Part shown: positions 61,328 through 64,000 of the stretch, one piece after another | Position numbering within the stretch: the first letter of the stretch is position 1 | Layout: every line of letters begins with the position of its first letter | DNA from: Polyangia bacterium | GTDB taxonomy: Bacteria; Myxococcota_A; Polyangia; Nannocystales; Nannocystaceae | DNA: 64,000 bases | Direction: 5' to 3' | Assembly: GCA_030430565.1 (NCBI GenBank) | Contig: JAUIKS010000029.1 | Location: forward strand, 62,001 to 126,000 | The notes under the pieces: model-generated | The model's input: only the letters and a program-made list of their open reading frames with translations | The model's database searches: none | What the model was told of the DNA's origin: nothing | Translations under genes and position numbers: made by a program

Positions 61328-63820
61328 ATGCCGCGACCCAGCAAGACCCCCACCCGCGCCTCGCTCGCCACCGCGCTCGCCGCCGCGCTCGTCATCCCGC
61401 TCGCCTGCCAGCCAGGCGACGGCGGCACCGAGACCGACGCGGACACCACCTCCAGCTCCGGCGAGACGACCGCCGGTCCGGCCACGTCGACGAGCGCGAC
61501 CGAGGCGTCGAGCACCGCGAGCGCGACGACTGCCGGCGACAGCGAGACCGGGGACACGGGCACCGAGCCGCCCGAGGTCGGCGTCGCGGTCGCGCCGGGC
61601 GGCGGCTTCTCGTGCATGCTCGATGGGACAGGTACGATCCATTGCTTCGGGTCTAACAGCCACGGTCAGCTCGGTGACGGCACCATGCTCAGCTCGAGCG
61701 GCACACAGACCGCGCACGAAGAAGCCTGGGTGACGCTCGACGCCGGCGCCCTCCACGTGTGCGCCATCGACACGCTGGGGGCGCTGTACTGCTGGGGCGA
61801 CCAGCACCTCGGCGCGGTCGGGGACGGGACGATGCCCGACTTCATCAACGAGGAGACCGGGCGCCCGCTGCCCGTCAAGGTCGGGCACGACGGGCCGTGG
61901 CTCGCGGTCTCGGCCGGTCGAGACAACTCCTGCGCCATCGACGGGGAGAACGCGCTGTGGTGCTGGGGACCCAACGAGGAGGGGCAGCTCGGCAACGGCG
62001 GCGTCGGCGACTCATGGGCCGCCTACGCGCCCGGCGAGGTGACCGGCGGCGCGAGCTGGCGCGCGGTCGCGACGACCTCCGGGCACACCTGCGGCGTGCA
62101 GACCGACGGCACGCTGTGGTGCTGGGGTGACAACAAAGACGGCCAGCTCGGCGACGGGACCACCGACTTCACGTCGACGCCGATCCAGGTCGGGGGCGAC
62201 GCCGACTGGGACCAGGTCACCGTGTCCGCGAGCCTCTACCACAACCACACCTGCGCGATTAAGCAGGACGGATCGCTGTGGTGCTGGGGCGCCAACGACT
62301 TCGGCGGGCTCGGGGTCGGCGACGAGGAGCCCCGGCTCACGCCGACGGAGGTGATGGGCGGCGGCGTCTGGACCAGCGTCGCCGCGCTGTTCCACTCGAC
62401 CTGCGCGACCCGGGACGACGGCACGCTGTGGTGCTGGGGCGGCAACACCTCGAGCGGCGTCCTCGCCAACGGGGGCGCCGGCGTCGAGGACTCGTACAGC
62501 GCGCCGCAGCAGGTCGGCGCCGAGACCGGCTGGCGCGGGGTCCAGCTCGAGGGCTCGAACGGCTGCGCGGTCCAGGACGAAGAGCGCGGCTTCTGCTGGG
62601 GCGACAACGGCCTCGGCGCGCTGGGCGTCATGACCTCAGGGCCATACGAGGATCACTACTCGCCCGTCGAGCTCGGGACCGATCTGCGCAACCCGCCCGC
62701 CGCCGACTGGGCCCAGGTCTCGGTTGGTGGAGGGCACACCTGCGGGCGCACGACGAGCGACGAGCTGTGGTGCTGGGGCAACGGCGCGGGCGGAGACCTG
62801 GGCTCTGGTTTTGACGATGTCGAGTGCAACATGGCGAACCCCGGCGAGTGCCGGCGCACCGCGCCGCGCAAGGTCGTGGGCGGCGGCGCGTGGGCTGGGC
62901 TCTCGGCCGGCGGCGCGGGCGCCTGCGGCCTCCGCCCCGACGGCACGCTGTGGTGCTGGGGCGGCGGCGAGCTCAACGACGAGGCCGCCTACTCGCCGGC
63001 GCAGGTCGGGGTCGCCAGCGACTGGAGCGCGATCGAGCTCTCGGACGGCCACTACTGCGGTCTGCGCGATCCTGGCACGCTGTGGTGCTGGGGCTCCAAC
63101 AGCCGCGGACAGATCGGCAACGGTCAGGGCGGTCAAGGGATGATCGTCGACGCCCCGACGCAGGTCGGCGCCGCCGAGGACTGGCTCGCGGTCTCCCGCG
63201 GGTTCTTGCAGACCTGCGCGATCAGGCAGCCTGGCACGCTGTGGTGCTGGGGCGCCAATGATCGCGGCCAACTCGGCGTCGGCAGCTCGGGCATGGACTA
63301 CAACGACGCGAGCGCCGACGAGCCGCTCCCGGTCCAGGTCGGCGCGGCCGACGACTGGGCGCAGGTCTGCGGCGGCCGCTACCACTCCTGCGGCGTTCGT
63401 GGGGACGGCACGCTGTGGTGCTGGGGCCTCAACAGCGGGGGGATGCTGGGCGAGGGGCCGATCGACGACGCGGTCGTGAGCGACCCGCAGCAGGTCGGCG
63501 GCGACACCGACTGGCAAGAGGTCGCCTGCGGCGAGACGATCGCCTGCGGGCGCAAGGCCGACGGCGCGGTCCACTGCTGGGGCTCGAGCTCCCAAGGGGC
63601 GCTCGGGACAGGTGACCCGGAGCTCGTAGAGTCCGGCGCGCCGATCATGGTCGAGCCGCTCGGCGCGGCGCAGCAGCTCTCCTCGGGCCGCGTCAATCAG
63701 GTCTGCGCGCGCCTCGAGGACCACAGCGCGTGGTGCTGGGGCGCCGGTCCGCTCGGCGATCACAACGTGTTCTCGTCCCCGACGCCGCGGCAGGTCGTCG
63801 AGGGCGACGAGCTGCCCTGA
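61328..63820 (+). CDS. RCC1-like repeat lipoprotein
   Basis: An 830-residue lipoprotein (signal ALVIPLAC, Cys27) with a Thr/Ser/Glu linker to about 80, then about 14 RCC1-type repeats, each centred on LWCWG (LWCWGDNKDGQLGDGT, LWCWGANDFGGLGVGD, LWCWGSNSRGQIGNGQ). RCC1 repeats build a seven-bladed propeller; with ~14 there may be two. Cys in each CWG and before it could pair. Envelope-displayed in this group of bacteria. The ATG at 61328 follows GTGGAG. Confidence 0.87.
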   Translation: MPRPSKTPTRASLATALAAALVIPLACQPGDGGTETDADTTSSSGETTAGPATSTSATEASSTASATTAGDSETGDTGTEPPEVGVAVAPGGGFSCMLDGTGTIHCFGSNSHGQLGDGTMLSSSGTQTAHEEAWVTLDAGALHVCAIDTLGALYCWGDQHLGAVGDGTMPDFINEETGRPLPVKVGHDGPWLAVSAGRDNSCAIDGENALWCWGPNEEGQLGNGGVGDSWAAYAPGEVTGGASWRAVATTSGHTCGVQTDGTLWCWGDNKDGQLGDGTTDFTSTPIQVGGDADWDQVTVSASLYHNHTCAIKQDGSLWCWGANDFGGLGVGDEEPRLTPTEVMGGGVWTSVAALFHSTCATRDDGTLWCWGGNTSSGVLANGGAGVEDSYSAPQQVGAETGWRGVQLEGSNGCAVQDEERGFCWGDNGLGALGVMTSGPYEDHYSPVELGTDLRNPPAADWAQVSVGGGHTCGRTTSDELWCWGNGAGGDLGSGFDDVECNMANPGECRRTAPRKVVGGGAWAGLSAGGAGACGLRPDGTLWCWGGGELNDEAAYSPAQVGVASDWSAIELSDGHYCGLRDPGTLWCWGSNSRGQIGNGQGGQGMIVDAPTQVGAAEDWLAVSRGFLQTCAIRQPGTLWCWGANDRGQLGVGSSGMDYNDASADEPLPVQVGAADDWAQVCGGRYHSCGVRGDGTLWCWGLNSGGMLGEGPIDDAVVSDPQQVGGDTDWQEVACGETIACGRKADGAVHCWGSSSQGALGTGDPELVESGAPIMVEPLGAAQQLSSGRVNQVCARLEDHSAWCWGAGPLGDHNVFSSPTPRQVVEGDELP

Positions 63821-63843
63821 GCCCTCGCGCCGCCGCCCACGAG

Positions 63844-64000
63844 ATGCGCGCCACGACCCATCAGCGACCCCTCGCCGAGCGCGCGCGCGAGGCCGTCGCG
63901 CTGCTGCTCGCGGGCCTCGAGCGCGCCGCAGCGCGCGACGTGAACCGCGGGCGCGCCGACTGGCTGTCTGCGGCGTACGAGGCGGGTGACGGGCAGCTCT
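63844..64000 (+). CDS. Start of an unidentified gene (runs off the window)
   Basis: ATG at 63844, 23 bases after the RCC1-like gene, opens a frame of 52 codons with no stop before the window ends: RPLAERAREAVALLLAGLER, then NRGRADWLSAAYEAGDGQL. It is helix-rich, soluble and unidentified. GAG at 63841 may be part of a weak ribosome site. Confidence 0.4.
   Translation, partial: MRATTHQRPLAERAREAVALLLAGLERAAARDVNRGRADWLSAAYEAGDGQL

Overview
The window is very GC-rich DNA and is densely coded on both strands. Gene content points to a myxobacterium (phylum Myxococcota), most likely the Nannocystis/Enhygromyxa group. The grounds are many lipoproteins with Ser/Thr/Gly-rich linkers, a MYXO-CTERM-like tail, a Ser/Thr kinase fused to TPRs, RCC1-like and thrombospondin-type-3 lipoproteins, a VWA lipoprotein, an LRR protein and several stand-alone tyrosine recombinases. 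This placement is inferred from family content. I saw no rRNA, tRNA or CRISPR array.

Layout. 1-2.4 kb: an ABC exporter operon (ATPase plus two permeases). 2.4-14.6 kb: ordinary envelope and signalling genes, with a membrane histidine kinase, a kinase-TPR protein lacking its N-lobe, a CtlX-like amidinotransferase-fold hydrolase and a decayed gene fragment. 14.6-27.4 kb: the most notable block. Four copies of a 17-bp palindrome (TTGAAA-N5-TTTCAA, like an iron/Fur box) sit at the starts of transcription units. These units encode two HmuY-like lipoproteins and a haem-type TonB receptor, a minus operon (DUF3570 protein, outer-membrane protein, TlpA thioredoxin, HTTM partner, HTTM protein), and a divergent plus operon (acidic lipoprotein, membrane-fused spermidine-synthase-like protein, CX4CH membrane protein, CXXCH MYXO-CTERM-like protein, DUF4266 mini-lipoprotein, DUF2271 lipoprotein). 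I read this as an iron-controlled surface/redox acquisition system that has not been worked out.

27.4-39.2 kb: a tyrosine recombinase, an LRR gene with a mini-ORF sharing its N-terminus, a copper monooxygenase-like lipoprotein with a c-haem motif, a CocE/NonD-type hydrolase behind a Cys-rich lipoprotein, an ECF sigma factor with a membrane TPR partner, and a secreted protein with three internal repeats. 39.6-46.5 kb: a second uptake system, with a TonB-dependent receptor carrying its own TonB_C-like domain, a lipoprotein, ExbB, ExbD, TonB, a small lipoprotein and a His-tailed lipoprotein. Its two transcription units share an identical 17-bp palindromic element; I suggest zinc or a related metal. 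46.6-56.2 kb: an amine oxidase, a VOC protein, a SAM methyltransferase coupled to a recombinase with an N-terminal HTH, an ATP-grasp-like protein and a third recombinase. 56.2-64 kb: large lipoproteins (VWA, beta-propeller-like, thrombospondin type 3, RCC1-like) and the start of one further gene.
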